Position numbers and translations under genes: made by a program. 64,000 nucleotides of DNA from Banduia mediterranea (lineage in GTDB: Bacteria; Pseudomonadota; Gammaproteobacteria; Nevskiales; Nevskiaceae): the NCBI RefSeq assembly GCF_031846245.1, contig NZ_JAVRIC010000008.1, forward strand, positions 1 through 64,000. Reading direction: 5' to 3'. Position 1 is the first letter of the stretch. The number at the start of each line of letters is the position of its first letter. Shown piece after piece: positions 20,581-32,172 of the stretch. The notes under the pieces were generated by a model. That model made no database searches. It was not told where the DNA came from and saw only the letters and a program-made list of their open reading frames with translations.

Positions 20581-20607
20581 GTGCCGGCAGGCAAGCCCTG
20601 CCGGCAC
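20581..20607 (-). terminator. strong inverted repeat after pnp
   Basis: A perfect 11-bp stem, GTGCCGGCAGG (20581-20591) with CCTGCCGGCAC (20597-20607), lies 22 bp past the pnp stop. No long T tract follows on the minus strand, only ATTT, so it may protect the mRNA 3' end more than terminate. Confidence 0.55.
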
Positions 20608-20628
20608 TAAATTAAGGCGTTTCAGTCT

Positions 20629-22737
<2,109 letters not shown>

Positions 22738-22777
22738 GGTGATCTCCTCAATGTAGTGAATAGCGGGTGGACTGCGC

Positions 22778-23047
22778 TTAGCGGCGCAGGCCGAGCTCGG
22801 CGATCAGCATCTTGTAGCGATCGGCATCTTCACTCTTCAGATAATCCAGCAGCTTGCGGCGCTGGTTCACCATCTTGAGCAGACCACGGCGGGAATGATG
22901 ATCCTTCTTGTTCGCCTCGAAATGCGGGGCGAGCGTCTTGATGCGCTCGGACAGCAGCGCAACCTGCACTTCCGGCGATCCGGTATCGCCCTGCGCACGC
23001 TGGAATTTTTCCAGAACGGTGCGCTTCTGTTCAACGGTCAAGGCCAT
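22778..23047 (-). CDS. rpsO: 30S ribosomal protein S15
   Basis: S15 binds the 16S rRNA central domain early in 30S assembly. The 89-residue protein is the expected length. It contains the family signature from [16 protein letters not shown] to [22 protein letters not shown] near residues 21-29 is also conserved. It lies between truB (91 bp) and pnp (40 bp). In E. coli S15 represses its own translation through a leader pseudoknot; I did not model one here. Confidence 0.98.
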   Translation of the reverse strand: MALTVEQKRTVLEKFQRAQGDTGSPEVQVALLSERIKTLAPHFEANKKDHHSRRGLLKMVNQRRKLLDYLKSEDADRYKMLIAELGLRR

Positions 23048-23138
23048 TTAATCAAAGCTCCAAACTTGTCAAGTCTCTTTTAAGGCGCGGAATTGTAGCG
23101 GTGCGCCGGGGTACAAACAAGCAAAACCGCAATAAAGT

Positions 23139-24047
23139 TCAGGACATCCAGCGCCGTGGGGCCACCAGGCCGTCTGCATCGATCACCGCGATGCCGAGTA
23201 GACGCGCGTCCGGTCCAAACACAGCGACGGCGCCCTCTTTTGGCGCGCCGGCAACGCGAACCGCCTGTCCTCTCGACAGGTAAAACGCGCGGTCGGCGTC
23301 AACACTGAGTTGCGGCCACCCAGCGAACGCTGCGGACGGGGACACCAGCAGACGGTCCAGCGCTTCGCACCCCTCCGACGCGGCCTGTTCCAGTTGCGCG
23401 ATGCCGACCATGTCCTCACCCGAGAACGGCGCCACCTCGGTGCGACGCAGCATCGTGACATGTGCCAGGGTTCCGGCAGCGCGCGCCAGATCTTCCACCA
23501 GCACGCGGATATAGGTGCCTTTCGAACAATGCACGTCCAGCACGAATTCCGACTGCGCAACCGAAAGCAACTGCATGGAATGAATCGTGACCGTCCTCGG
23601 CTGACGTTCCACGGCCTCGCCCTTTCGCGCCAGTTCGTAAAGCCGCCGCCCCTGATGCTTGATCGCGGAATACATCGGCGGGATCTGTTCGATCTCGCCG
23701 AGCATCGCCGCGATTGCGGGGCGCAGAGCCTCCGCGCCTGCAATACGATCCGTCCGCTCGACGATCTCGCCGTCCGAATCCGCGGTATCGGTTCGGCTGC
23801 CCATGTGGGCGCACACGCGATAACGCTTATCCGACTCCAGCAGATAGGTCGTCAGCTTGGTCGCATGACCAAAGCAGATCGGCAACAGGCCGGTCGCCAG
23901 TGGGTCAAGACTGCCAGTATGTCCGGCCTTGGCGGCACCATACATTCGCTTGACCTGCTGCAGGGCACCGTTGGAGGTCATCCCGGTCGGCTTGTCGAGC
24001 AGTAGGATGCCATGCACGTCTCGCGCACCCGGCTTGCGTCTCGCCAT
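23139..24047 (-). CDS. truB: tRNA pseudouridine-55 synthase
   Basis: TruB makes pseudouridine 55 in the T loop of tRNAs. The 302-residue protein has the N-terminal GILLLDKPTGMTSNGALQQV. The catalytic motif GHTGSLDPLATGLLP follows, with its nucleophile Asp near residue 48. The KRYRVCAHMGSRTDTADSDG insert is typical. A C-terminal PUA domain covers about residues 245-302. It is separated from rbfA by 12 bp and continues the infB-rbfA-truB-rpsO-pnp order. The thumb-loop region looks complete. Confidence 0.97.
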   Translation of the reverse strand: MARRKPGARDVHGILLLDKPTGMTSNGALQQVKRMYGAAKAGHTGSLDPLATGLLPICFGHATKLTTYLLESDKRYRVCAHMGSRTDTADSDGEIVERTDRIAGAEALRPAIAAMLGEIEQIPPMYSAIKHQGRRLYELARKGEAVERQPRTVTIHSMQLLSVAQSEFVLDVHCSKGTYIRVLVEDLARAAGTLAHVTMLRRTEVAPFSGEDMVGIAQLEQAASEGCEALDRLLVSPSAAFAGWPQLSVDADRAFYLSRGQAVRVAGAPKEGAVAVFGPDARLLGIAVIDADGLVAPRRWMS

Positions 24048-24059
24048 TGCAGCCCGCGC

Positions 24060-24425
24060 TCAGTCCTTATGGTGACTTTCGTCATCGGCGACCGCGTCGC
24101 GGATCAGGCGATTGATCCAGTCGGCGGTATCGGGCACTTCATCACTGAAGAAGTACAGCTCCGGCGCGTGGCGCATGCGCAACCTGCGGCCCAGCTCTCC
24201 GCGCATGCGCGGCGCCATTTCCTTGAGCAAGACCAGCGCCTCGCTGACATCCATGCCCATCCGGCTGACAAACACGCGGGCGCTGCTCAAATCGGCCGTC
24301 AGCTCAACGCTGGTGAAGGTCACCAGGCTCAGCCGCGCATCCGAATAGCCTTCGGAGATCAGCTGCGTCAGCTCTCTTTGAATCTGAACCTTGACGCGCT
24401 GACTGCGCGAATATTCCTTGGGCAT
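24060..24425 (-). CDS. rbfA: ribosome-binding factor A
   Basis: RbfA is a cold-shock 30S maturation factor. The 121-residue KH-like protein starts MPKEYSRSQRVKVQIQREL. It contains DARLSLVTFTSVELTADLSSARVFVS and the C-terminal RMRHAPELYFFSDEV, both diagnostic. An open frame extends upstream into infB, but the ATG at 24425 gives the conserved start and leaves a 20-bp gap after the infB stop. Gene order infB-rbfA-truB is standard. Confidence 0.96.
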   Translation of the reverse strand: MPKEYSRSQRVKVQIQRELTQLISEGYSDARLSLVTFTSVELTADLSSARVFVSRMGMDVSEALVLLKEMAPRMRGELGRRLRMRHAPELYFFSDEVPDTADWINRLIRDAVADDESHHKD

Positions 24426-24445
24426 GATGAAATCGGTGGCCGCTT

Positions 24446-27118
24446 CTAGGCGCGGCCGCCCGCGGCCTGCGCACTGACGGTACGCTTGACCTCGATGCGA
24501 TCGAAGCACTCGATCTGGTCGCCCACTTTGACGTCGTTGTAGTTCTGCACCGCAATACCGCATTCGGTGCCAGCCTCGACCTTGCTGACATCGTCCTTGT
24601 GCCGGCGCAGCGATTCGAGTTCGCCTTCGTAGATGACGACGCTGTCGCGCAGCACGCGGATCGGCAAGCCACGACGGACTTCGCCCTCGATCGTGAGACA
24701 GCCCGCCACCGCACCGAACTTGGACGAACGGAAAACATCGCGCACCTGGGCGATGCCGATGATCTGTTCGCGAGTTTCGGTCCCGAGCAGGCCAGCGATG
24801 GCGTCGGACACGTCATCCAGCACGTCATAGATGATCGAGTAGTAGCGCACATCGACGCCGGTTTCCTGGATGCGGCGGCGCGCCACGCTGTCGGCACGCG
24901 TGTTGAAGCCGATGATGATCGCCTGGGAAGCCAGAGCCAGATCGACGTCGGATTCGGAAATGCCGCCGACTGCGGCAGAGACGATATTGACCTTGACCTC
25001 CGCGCTCGGAATCTTGAGCAGCGAATCCTGCAGCGCCCCGGACGAGCCCTGCACGTCCGCCTTGATCATCAGGTTTAGCGACTTGCGAGCGCCCTCGCCC
25101 ATCTGCGCGAAGACCTGCTCCATGCGCACGGCCTGAGTCTGCGCCAGCTTCTGCTCGCGCAACTTCACCTCACGCAGCTCGGCCAGTTCCCTGGCCTTGC
25201 GTTCGTTGGCCACGGCGACGACATCATCACCGGCATCCGGCGCACCGGACAGGCCCAGAATCTGTACAGGAATCGACGGACCTGCGGTTTTCACCGGCTT
25301 GCCCGCTTCATCGAACATCGCGCGGACTCGGCCGAAATGCGGGCCGGACAAGACGACGTCACCTTGATTCAGGGTGCCCGAGCGAACCAGGACCGTTGCG
25401 ACCGGACCCCGTCCCTTCTCGACACTCGATTCGATGATCTGCCCGCGTGCCGGCGCATCCACCGGCGCCGTCAGCTCCAGCAGCTCGGACTGCACCAGGA
25501 TAGCGTCGAGCAAATCGTCGATGCCGGCTCCGGTGTGAGCAGATACACCCACGCACTGGACGTCACCGCCCCAGTCCTCGACGAACACCTCTTCCTTGGA
25601 CAACGCCGATTTGACGCTATCCAGATCGGCGTCCGGCTTGTCGACCTTGGTGATCGCCACGATCATCGGCACGCCGGCCGCTTTCGAGTGCTGAATCGCC
25701 TCCCGCGTCTGCGGCATGACGCCGTCATCTGCGGCGACCACCAGGATCACCACATCGGTCACCTGCGCACCGCGGGCACGCATGCGCGTAAATGCGGCAT
25801 GGCCCGGAGTATCCAGGAAGGTCACCACACCCTTGCCGGTGCGGACGTGGTAGGCGCCGATATGCTGGGTGATACCACCGGCCTCGCCCGCGGCGACGCG
25901 CGTGTGTCGAATGTAATCAAGCAAGGACGTCTTGCCGTGATCGACGTGGCCCATGACCGTCACTATCGGCGGACGCGTCACCAAGGGGGCATCGCTGACC
26001 TCACCTTCGACCGCCTGTAGCAGACTGTCCTCGGTCGCAGTCGCACTGACCGGCTTGGGTTTATGCCCGATTTCCTCGACCACCAGAACCGCGGTGTCCT
26101 GATCCAGCGTCTGGTTGATGGTCGCCATCACGCCCATCTTCATCAGCGCCTTGATCAGCTCCCCGGTCTTGACAGCCATGCGATTGGCGAGATCACCCAC
26201 CGTGATTGCTTCCGGCACTTCCACTTCGCGCACAACCGGCGCGGTGGGCCGTTCGAAGCCGTGCTGCGTCTCGAAGCGAACCCGACCGCCGCCGCTCTGC
26301 TTGCGCTTGCGGTCACGCTTGCCGGACTTGTCCTTGGCAACGTGCAGTTCCTTGCGGCCCGCCGCCGACCTCGGCGCCTCGCGCTCCGGCGGCTTGCGTA
26401 ACGGTTCCTGGCGTCGCATTTCCTCGGCACGACGCAGATTTTCCTCGGCGCGGCGACGTGCCGCCTCCGCTTCAAGACGCGCTGCATCCACAATCGGCGG
26501 CGCTGCCTTGGATTTGGCCACTTCCTCAGCCTTGGCGGCCGCTTCACGGGCTGCAATTTCGGCCGCTTCGGCCTCACGGCGGCGACGCGCATCTTCCTCG
26601 GCGATGGCCGCTTCGGCGTCCAGTGCAGCCTTGCGTCGCGCTTCTTCGGCTTCGGCGCTGACGGCCTGCGACTGTGCTTCGGCCTGTTTCTTGGCTTCCA
26701 GCTCGGCCGCTTCACGCGCCGCGGCTGCGGCAATCGCCGCGCGCTCCTCCTGCTGACGCGCCTCTTCGGCAGCGACCTGCGTCGGATCGGGCTCATCGTT
26801 CTTGACGTAGGTGCGCCGCTTGCGAACTTCGATCGACACCGTCTTGGACGCACCGCGCCCACCGCCAAGCTTGAGCTCCGAGGTGGTCTTGCGCTTCAGA
26901 GTGACGCGCTTGGGATCACCGCCACTTGGAGCGGTCGCGGTCACCGGGCTGGCGCCGCGCTTGCCATGAAGGTGCGTCAGCAATGCGCGCTTATCGTCTT
27001 CCGACAGCGGGGCATCGATGCTGTCCACGGCGACTCCGGCCTCTTGCAACTGTGTCAGAAGCAGGTCCACCGGGATTTTCACCTCGGTAGCAAAGTCTCG
27101 TACGGTGACTGTGGACAT
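24446..27118 (-). CDS. infB: translation initiation factor IF-2
   Basis: IF-2 delivers initiator tRNA to the 30S subunit. The 890-residue protein has an N-terminal IF2N domain, a long Ala/Glu/Arg-rich charged region (about 90-290) and the G domain. G1 is GHVDHGKT, G3 is DTPGHAAF. The G4 element reads ITKVDKP, with Thr where most bacterial IF-2 proteins have Asn (NKxD). Domains II to IV are complete, ending in the C2 domain that binds fMet-tRNA. nusA lies 66 bp upstream and rbfA 20 bp downstream. The initiator tRNA gene is in the same block. Confidence 0.98.
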   Translation of the reverse strand: MSTVTVRDFATEVKIPVDLLLTQLQEAGVAVDSIDAPLSEDDKRALLTHLHGKRGASPVTATAPSGGDPKRVTLKRKTTSELKLGGGRGASKTVSIEVRKRRTYVKNDEPDPTQVAAEEARQQEERAAIAAAAAREAAELEAKKQAEAQSQAVSAEAEEARRKAALDAEAAIAEEDARRRREAEAAEIAAREAAAKAEEVAKSKAAPPIVDAARLEAEAARRRAEENLRRAEEMRRQEPLRKPPEREAPRSAAGRKELHVAKDKSGKRDRKRKQSGGGRVRFETQHGFERPTAPVVREVEVPEAITVGDLANRMAVKTGELIKALMKMGVMATINQTLDQDTAVLVVEEIGHKPKPVSATATEDSLLQAVEGEVSDAPLVTRPPIVTVMGHVDHGKTSLLDYIRHTRVAAGEAGGITQHIGAYHVRTGKGVVTFLDTPGHAAFTRMRARGAQVTDVVILVVAADDGVMPQTREAIQHSKAAGVPMIVAITKVDKPDADLDSVKSALSKEEVFVEDWGGDVQCVGVSAHTGAGIDDLLDAILVQSELLELTAPVDAPARGQIIESSVEKGRGPVATVLVRSGTLNQGDVVLSGPHFGRVRAMFDEAGKPVKTAGPSIPVQILGLSGAPDAGDDVVAVANERKARELAELREVKLREQKLAQTQAVRMEQVFAQMGEGARKSLNLMIKADVQGSSGALQDSLLKIPSAEVKVNIVSAAVGGISESDVDLALASQAIIIGFNTRADSVARRRIQETGVDVRYYSIIYDVLDDVSDAIAGLLGTETREQIIGIAQVRDVFRSSKFGAVAGCLTIEGEVRRGLPIRVLRDSVVIYEGELESLRRHKDDVSKVEAGTECGIAVQNYNDVKVGDQIECFDRIEVKRTVSAQAAGGRA

Positions 27119-27184
27119 CTTTACTCCAGTTCAATCGGCAGTGGTTCGACGGTGCGGCGAGCGATGACCCTCTTCAAAAAGGGC

Positions 27185-28681
27185 TCAAGCCTGCTCTTCG
27201 AACCAGTGCGCGCGTGCGGCCATGATCAGCTCGCCGGCGCGTGCCTCGTCAATTTCGATGATTTCCATCAACTCGTCGACACCCAGTTCCGCGAGATCAT
27301 CCCGCGTCTTGATGCCGTGCTCGGTCAGCTTCTGTGCCATGTCGTCATCGACACCTTCGACCGACTGCAATGCGTCCCCCGCCTGCCCCTCACCCACATG
27401 CTCGGCGCTTGCAATTGCGCGTGTCAGCAGCGCGTCGCGGGCGCGGGAGCGCAGTTCGGCGACGATTTCCTCGTCGAACTCCTCGATCTCGAGCAGCTCC
27501 TGTTCCGGCACATACGCGACCTCTTCCAGGGTCGTGAATCCCTCTTGTACCAGAATGACAGCGATTTCCTCGTCCACGCCCAGCTGCTCGATGAAGGCTC
27601 GGCTAACGGCCTCATTCTCCTTCTCAGTCATGGCAGCCGCATCTTCGACGGTCATCACGTTGAGCACCCAGCCGGTCAACTCGGACGCCAGGCGCACGTT
27701 CTGACCGCCGCGGCCGATCGCCTGCGCCAGCTTCTCATCGGCCACCGCGATGGCCATGCTGTGCGCTTCTTCATCGACAACGATCGACTCGACCTCGGCC
27801 GGCGCCATCGCATTGACGACGAACTGTGCGGTGTTGTCATCCCAGGGAACGATATCGATACGCTCGCCAGCGAGTTCGTTGGACACGCTCTGCACACGCG
27901 AACCGCGCATGCCGACGCAGGCGCCGACGGGATCGATACGCTTGTCCTTGGCCTGGACCGCGACCTTGGCACGCAGGCCGGGGTCGCGGGCGGCGCCCTT
28001 GACCTCGATCAGGCCCTGCGCGATTTCGGGCACTTCCAGCTTGAACAGTTCGATCAGGTACTCTGGCGAGGTGCGCGACAGGAACAACTGCGGGCCGCGC
28101 GTCTGCGGGCTCACCTCATAGAGGAAGCCGCGAATGCGATCGCCCACACGCACCGGCTCTCGCGGAATGACTTGATCACGCGCGATGATTGCCTCGGTGT
28201 TGCCGCCGAGATCGACAATGATGCTGCCGCGCTCCAAGCGCTTGACCATGCCGGTCAATAGCTCACCGACACGGTCGCTATAGGCTTCAACGATCTGTGA
28301 GCGTTCTGCCTCACGCACCTTCTGCACGATGACCTGTTTCGCAGCCTGGGCGGAAATACGACCGAACTCGACATTCGGCAGCAGCTCTTCGATGTATTCG
28401 CCCACCGCGACGCCGGGCTGCTTCTGCTCGGCGCGCATATAGAGAATCTGGCGGTCCGGGGATTCGAATTCCGGATCCTCGTCATCGACTACGAGCCAGC
28501 GGCGCATCGTCACGTATTCGCCGGTCGAGCGATCGATCGTGACGCGCACGTCGATGTTTTCGCCGTAGCGCTTTTTTGTCGCGGACGCGAGCGCGGCTTC
28601 GATTGCCTCGAAGATGATGTCCTTTTCGACGCCTTTCTCGTTGGAGACGACGTCCGCGACCAATAATACGTTTTTGTTCAT
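27185..28681 (-). CDS. nusA: transcription termination/antitermination protein NusA
   Basis: NusA binds RNA polymerase and nascent RNA to modulate pausing, termination and antitermination. At 498 residues it is the long gammaproteobacterial form. An N-terminal RNAP-binding domain is followed by S1 (around PVRVGDRIRGFLYEV) and two KH domains (GACVGMRGSRVQSV and AIGRGGQNVRLASELTG). Two C-terminal acidic repeats end in the helix-hairpin-helix-like VEGVDDDMAQKLTEHGIKT. It lies 18 bp after rimP and 66 bp before infB, in the usual rimP-nusA-infB operon, which in E. coli NusA represses. Confidence 0.98.
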   Translation of the reverse strand: MNKNVLLVADVVSNEKGVEKDIIFEAIEAALASATKKRYGENIDVRVTIDRSTGEYVTMRRWLVVDDEDPEFESPDRQILYMRAEQKQPGVAVGEYIEELLPNVEFGRISAQAAKQVIVQKVREAERSQIVEAYSDRVGELLTGMVKRLERGSIIVDLGGNTEAIIARDQVIPREPVRVGDRIRGFLYEVSPQTRGPQLFLSRTSPEYLIELFKLEVPEIAQGLIEVKGAARDPGLRAKVAVQAKDKRIDPVGACVGMRGSRVQSVSNELAGERIDIVPWDDNTAQFVVNAMAPAEVESIVVDEEAHSMAIAVADEKLAQAIGRGGQNVRLASELTGWVLNVMTVEDAAAMTEKENEAVSRAFIEQLGVDEEIAVILVQEGFTTLEEVAYVPEQELLEIEEFDEEIVAELRSRARDALLTRAIASAEHVGEGQAGDALQSVEGVDDDMAQKLTEHGIKTRDDLAELGVDELMEIIEIDEARAGELIMAARAHWFEEQA

Positions 28682-28699
28682 GACGCTAACTACTCCACG

Positions 28700-29155
28700 T
28701 CAAAACCGGGGCACAAGGCGTGCCCGCTCGATATCCGTGAGTTCCAGCTCGATCACGCCCCCCGGCGTCTCCAGCAGCACCAGGCTGCCGTTGATCCCCC
28801 GCAGTACACCATCGAACCTCTTGCGGCCGTCACGCGGGTAAAACAAGCTGATCTTGACCTCCTCGCCCGCGAAACGCTCGAAGTGCTGCGGCTTCGCCAA
28901 CGGCCGATCGAGGCCGGGCGACGACACTTCCAGCTGATACGCCTGGGGGATCGGGTCTTCAACATCAAGCGCGCCGGCCACTTCCCTGCTGACCCGTTCG
29001 CAGTCGCCCAGATCTATTCCATCAGGCGAATCAATATAAAGACGAAGAACGGAATTGTGACCCTGACCGGTCAATTCAAGCATTAACAGTTCGTAGCCGA
29101 GACTCTCGATCACCGGCTCCAGCATTGCCGTCAGTTTTTCCGTCAGTCCTGTCAT
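28700..29155 (-). CDS. rimP: ribosome maturation factor RimP
   Basis: RimP assists 30S maturation. The 151-residue protein has the N-terminal domain (PVIESLGYELLMLELTGQG) with LRLYIDSPDGIDLGDCERVSREV, and the diagnostic YQLEVSSPGLDRPL near residue 80. A C-terminal SH3-like domain covers the last 60 residues. The ATG at 29155 follows the terminator of the initiator tRNA gene by only 11 bp, so the rimP promoter must overlap that region or transcription reads through from the tRNA gene. Confidence 0.96.
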   Translation of the reverse strand: MTGLTEKLTAMLEPVIESLGYELLMLELTGQGHNSVLRLYIDSPDGIDLGDCERVSREVAGALDVEDPIPQAYQLEVSSPGLDRPLAKPQHFERFAGEEVKISLFYPRDGRKRFDGVLRGINGSLVLLETPGGVIELELTDIERARLVPRF

Positions 29156-29166
29156 TCGCGCCTAAG

Positions 29167-29193
29167 AAAAAAAAAGCCCCGATAAAGCGGGGC
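29167..29193 (-). terminator. Rho-independent terminator after tRNA-fMet
   Basis: On the minus strand, GCCCCG and CGGGGC form a 6-bp stem (29188-29193 with 29176-29181, loop CTTTAT), followed by nine T residues. It separates the tRNA genes from the rimP-nusA operon. Confidence 0.9.
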
Positions 29194-29209
29194 CGTTTAC
29201 TGCTCCGAT

Positions 29210-29286
29210 TGGTAGCGGGGGCAGGATTCGAACCTGCGACCTTCGGGTTATGAGCCCGACGAGCTGCCAGACTGCTCCACCCCGCA
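29210..29286 (-). tRNA. initiator tRNA-fMet (CAT anticodon)
   Basis: A 77-nt cloverleaf with encoded CCA. The anticodon loop CTCATAA is closed by three consecutive G-C pairs (GGG/CCC), the hallmark of initiator tRNA. The T arm is GCAGG-TTCGAAT-CCTGC. Positions 1 and 72 are both T, giving an unpaired U1-U72 instead of the usual C1-A72; the initiator requirement is a weak first pair. The D arm GAGC...GCTC is intact. Position just before rimP-nusA-infB matches E. coli metY. Confidence 0.96.
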
Positions 29287-29421
29287 CCAGAGTCGGCGCG
29301 CATCCTACGCATTCAGGCCATGAGTTTCAAGCCAAAACCGCAGAAAGCACTCCAAAAACCACAACATCCACAAACTTCACATCGACCCGCTGACCCGCCC
29401 AGACGCTTCCGAGGACGCAGC

Positions 29422-29506
29422 TGGTGCCGACGGTGAGACTCGAACTCACACGGGTTTCCCCACTACCCCCTCAAGATAGCGTGTCTACCAATTCCACCAC
29501 GTCGGC
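29422..29506 (-). tRNA. tRNA-Leu (GAG anticodon)
   Basis: An 85-nt type II tRNA with encoded CCA. The acceptor stem GCCGACG pairs with CGTCGGC. The anticodon stem CTATC/GGTAG closes loop TTGAGGG, giving anticodon GAG. A long variable arm follows, then the T arm with TTCGAGT. It sits between secG and the initiator tRNA gene, as in E. coli and Pseudomonas. Confidence 0.96.
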
Positions 29507-29579
29507 GAGCAACGGGGCGCGCATTCTATCAGGCCGCACCGAAAACGGAAGGCCTGCGCGCCGTTTCGCGCCGATTTAT

Positions 29580-29999
29580 TTACTCCGGGATGGCTGGCGA
29601 CGTCTCGTCGGCCGGTGGCGCCTGAGCATCGCCTTCGGGCGGCACCATTTCCGACGGCCCTTCGGGCGGTTCCGGCGCCGTCATCGGCAGTTCGTCGGTC
29701 GGCGGCAAGGTCTGCTGCTGCTCGGCGGCCGGGGCGGCCATACGGTCGACAACGCTGTCGGACAGCGCGCGATCATTGACCAGATAAGCCAAGGCCAGGC
29801 TCACCAGCATGAACACCGCCGCCAGGATCCCGGTCGCCCGCGACAGAAACGTGGACGAACCACGGGAACCGAAGACGGTTCCGGAGGCACCCGCGCCGAA
29901 TGCGGCGCCGGCATCGGCGCCCTTGCCCTGCTGCAACAGCACGAGCGCAATCACGCCAACGGCGACGAGCACCTGAATGATAACCAGAGCGGTATGCAT
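29580..29999 (-). CDS. secG: preprotein translocase subunit SecG
   Basis: SecG is the small SecYEG subunit that aids protein export. The 139-residue protein has a first transmembrane helix (ALVIIQVLVAVGVIALVLLQ), the conserved cytoplasmic loop QQGKGADAGAAFGAGASGTVFGSRG, and a second helix (GILAAVFMLVSLALAYLV). The C-terminal 55 residues are Pro/Glu-rich and probably disordered, as in many proteobacterial SecG proteins. It follows tpiA and precedes the tRNA-Leu gene. Confidence 0.96.
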   Translation of the reverse strand: MHTALVIIQVLVAVGVIALVLLQQGKGADAGAAFGAGASGTVFGSRGSSTFLSRATGILAAVFMLVSLALAYLVNDRALSDSVVDRMAAPAAEQQQTLPPTDELPMTAPEPPEGPSEMVPPEGDAQAPPADETSPAIPE

Positions 30000-30023
30000 C
30001 GAAAGTTTTGAAACCTCAAGATT

Positions 30024-30785
30024 TTAGGCCGATTGCGCTGCCGCGCAGATCGCATTGAAATCGGCGGCCTTCAGAGAGGCGCCGCCGATGAGACCACCGT
30101 CGACGTCCTCGAGGCCGAACAACTCATTGGCGTTGTCCGGCTTCACGCTGCCGCCGTACAGGATACGCACGAGGGCGGCGATTCTAGCATCACGTCCCGC
30201 CAGTTGCGCGCGCAGGAAGGCATGAGCGCTCTGAGCCTGCTCGGGACTGGCCGTCTTGCCGGTACCGATTGCCCAGACCGGCTCGTAGGCGATCACCGCC
30301 GTCTCGAATGCTGCAATGCCCACGTGGTCGATCACGGCATTCAGCTGGCGCGCAAGAATCGTCTCGGTCTGCCCGCCCTCACGCTCGTCCAGCGACTCGC
30401 CGAGACACAGGACCGGGATCAGTCCGTTGTCCTGCGCCAGCCTGAACTTGGCCGCCACGACTTCGTCGGTCTCACCATAAAGTGCGCGACGTTCCGAGTG
30501 GCCGACGATGACATGGCTGCACCCCACATCCTTGAGCATGCCGCCGAACAGTTCGCCGGTGAACGCGCCGGGCTTGCCCTGATCCGCCAGATTCTGCGCA
30601 CCCAGCAGCAGACCGCCGTCGCAAAGCGCGCCCACGGATTCCAGATAGCAGGCTGGCGGACAGACCACGACATCAATCCGGTCATGGCCGGGCATCGCTG
30701 CCACCAACCCCTCAAGCAAGCTGGCGTTGCCGGCAAGACTGCCATTCATCTTCCAGTTCCCCGCGACCATTGCGCGTCGGCTCAT
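30024..30785 (-). CDS. tpiA: triosephosphate isomerase
   Basis: TpiA interconverts dihydroxyacetone phosphate and glyceraldehyde 3-phosphate. The 253-residue TIM barrel has NWKMNGS (catalytic Lys), the electrophile His in VIVGHSERR, the catalytic Glu in [12 protein letters not shown], and the phosphate-binding GGSVKPDN. I chose the ATG at 30785, which has AGGAG eight bases upstream; an open extension to 30920 lacks a ribosome site. Neighbours glmM and secG match the common glmM-tpiA-secG order. Confidence 0.97.
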   Translation of the reverse strand: MSRRAMVAGNWKMNGSLAGNASLLEGLVAAMPGHDRIDVVVCPPACYLESVGALCDGGLLLGAQNLADQGKPGAFTGELFGGMLKDVGCSHVIVGHSERRALYGETDEVVAAKFRLAQDNGLIPVLCLGESLDEREGGQTETILARQLNAVIDHVGIAAFETAVIAYEPVWAIGTGKTASPEQAQSAHAFLRAQLAGRDARIAALVRILYGGSVKPDNANELFGLEDVDGGLIGGASLKAADFNAICAAAQSA

Positions 30786-30831
30786 CGTTCTTCTCCTGTT
30801 TCCGGTTACTGATTGCTCATGTCTTGGTGGC

Positions 30832-32172
30832 TCAGGCGGGCGCTGTGGCGCGTACGCTGTCCGCGATCGCCTCGGCGACCCGCCTGGACAGCGCCTCGTC
30901 GTCGGATTCGACCATGACACGGATCAACGGCTCTGTTCCGGACGCACGCAGCAATACGCGCCCACGCACACCCAGTTCCCGTTCGGCGTCCGCCATACTG
31001 GCCTGTATCGCCGGCGTGTCCAGCTTGGCGTCGCTACGCTGCGCCAGTTTCACGTTGATCAAGACCTGCGGGAACTGCCGCATTCCGGAGACGATGTCGC
31101 CCAGGCTGCGCCCATCCAGCAGGGCCGCCGCAAGCACCTGCAAGGCCGACACGATGCCGTCGCCGGTTCCCGCCTTGTCCAGGCTCAGGATGTGGCCTGA
31201 GGTTTCGCCACCGAGACGACCGCCGGTCGCGAGCAGACGTTCAAACACATAGCGATCGCCGACCGCGCTTCGTTCGAAATCCAGCCCCATCGCCCGGATC
31301 GCCTGTTCCAGCCCGAGATTGCTCATCACCGTACCGACTACCGGCCCGGTCAAGCCACCGCGAGCGAGCTGATGGCGTGCGATCACGTACAGCATCTGGT
31401 CTCCATCCACGGCATTGCCTTGAGCATCGACCATCAGGCAGCGATCGCCATCACCGTCCAGCGCGATCCCCAAGTCGGCGGATTGCTCGACAACGGCGGC
31501 CTGCAATTGCCCCAGATGCGTGGAACCGCAGCCGTCATTGATGTTCAATCCATTCGGGCTGACGCCAATCGCCCGGACCTGCGCGCCCAGTTCGGAAAAG
31601 ACCGACGGCGCAGCACGATAGGCCGCGCCGTTCGCACAATCCAGCACGATCCTCAGACCGCTCATCGACGGCCCGTCATAGCGAGACTTGCAGTACTCGA
31701 CATAGCGACCGACCGCGTCGTTGAATCTTGAAGCCTTGCCGACCTTCTCGGGTTCGACGCAACCCGGCTCATCATCCAGCAAGGCTTCGATTGCGGCTTC
31801 CTGAGCCTCACTGAGCTTGCCACCATCGGCGCCGAAGAACTTCACTCCGTTGTCATAGTGGGGGTTGTGCGATGCCGAAATGACGACGCCCGCCTGAGCA
31901 CCCACGGCCTTCGTCAGATAGGCGATCGCCGGTGTCGGTAGCGGCCCGAGCAGCCGCACCTGAATCCCGGCGGCCGCCAGGCCCGCCTCCAACGCGGACT
32001 CGAACAGATAGCCGGAGCGACGCGTGTCCTTGCCAATCAGCACCGTCGCGCCTTCGCCACGGCCCAGCACGCGCCCGGCAGCCCAACCCAGGCGCAGAGC
32101 GAAGGCTGGCGTCATGGGTGCCACACCCACGCGGCCCCGGATTCCATCGGTTCCGAAATATCGACGACTCAT
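30832..32172 (-). CDS. glmM: phosphoglucosamine mutase
   Basis: GlmM converts glucosamine 6-phosphate to glucosamine 1-phosphate for peptidoglycan and LPS precursors. The 446-residue protein starts with RRYFGTDGIRGRVG. It carries the phosphoserine motif GVVISASHNPHYDNG, with the catalytic Ser at 101. The metal loop DGDGDRCLMVD and the sugar-binding GGETSGHI follow. The phosphate-binding C-terminal domain contains RASGTEPLIRVMVE. It overlaps folP by four bases, as in most gammaproteobacteria. Confidence 0.97.
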   Translation of the reverse strand: MSRRYFGTDGIRGRVGVAPMTPAFALRLGWAAGRVLGRGEGATVLIGKDTRRSGYLFESALEAGLAAAGIQVRLLGPLPTPAIAYLTKAVGAQAGVVISASHNPHYDNGVKFFGADGGKLSEAQEAAIEALLDDEPGCVEPEKVGKASRFNDAVGRYVEYCKSRYDGPSMSGLRIVLDCANGAAYRAAPSVFSELGAQVRAIGVSPNGLNINDGCGSTHLGQLQAAVVEQSADLGIALDGDGDRCLMVDAQGNAVDGDQMLYVIARHQLARGGLTGPVVGTVMSNLGLEQAIRAMGLDFERSAVGDRYVFERLLATGGRLGGETSGHILSLDKAGTGDGIVSALQVLAAALLDGRSLGDIVSGMRQFPQVLINVKLAQRSDAKLDTPAIQASMADAERELGVRGRVLLRASGTEPLIRVMVESDDEALSRRVAEAIADSVRATAPA

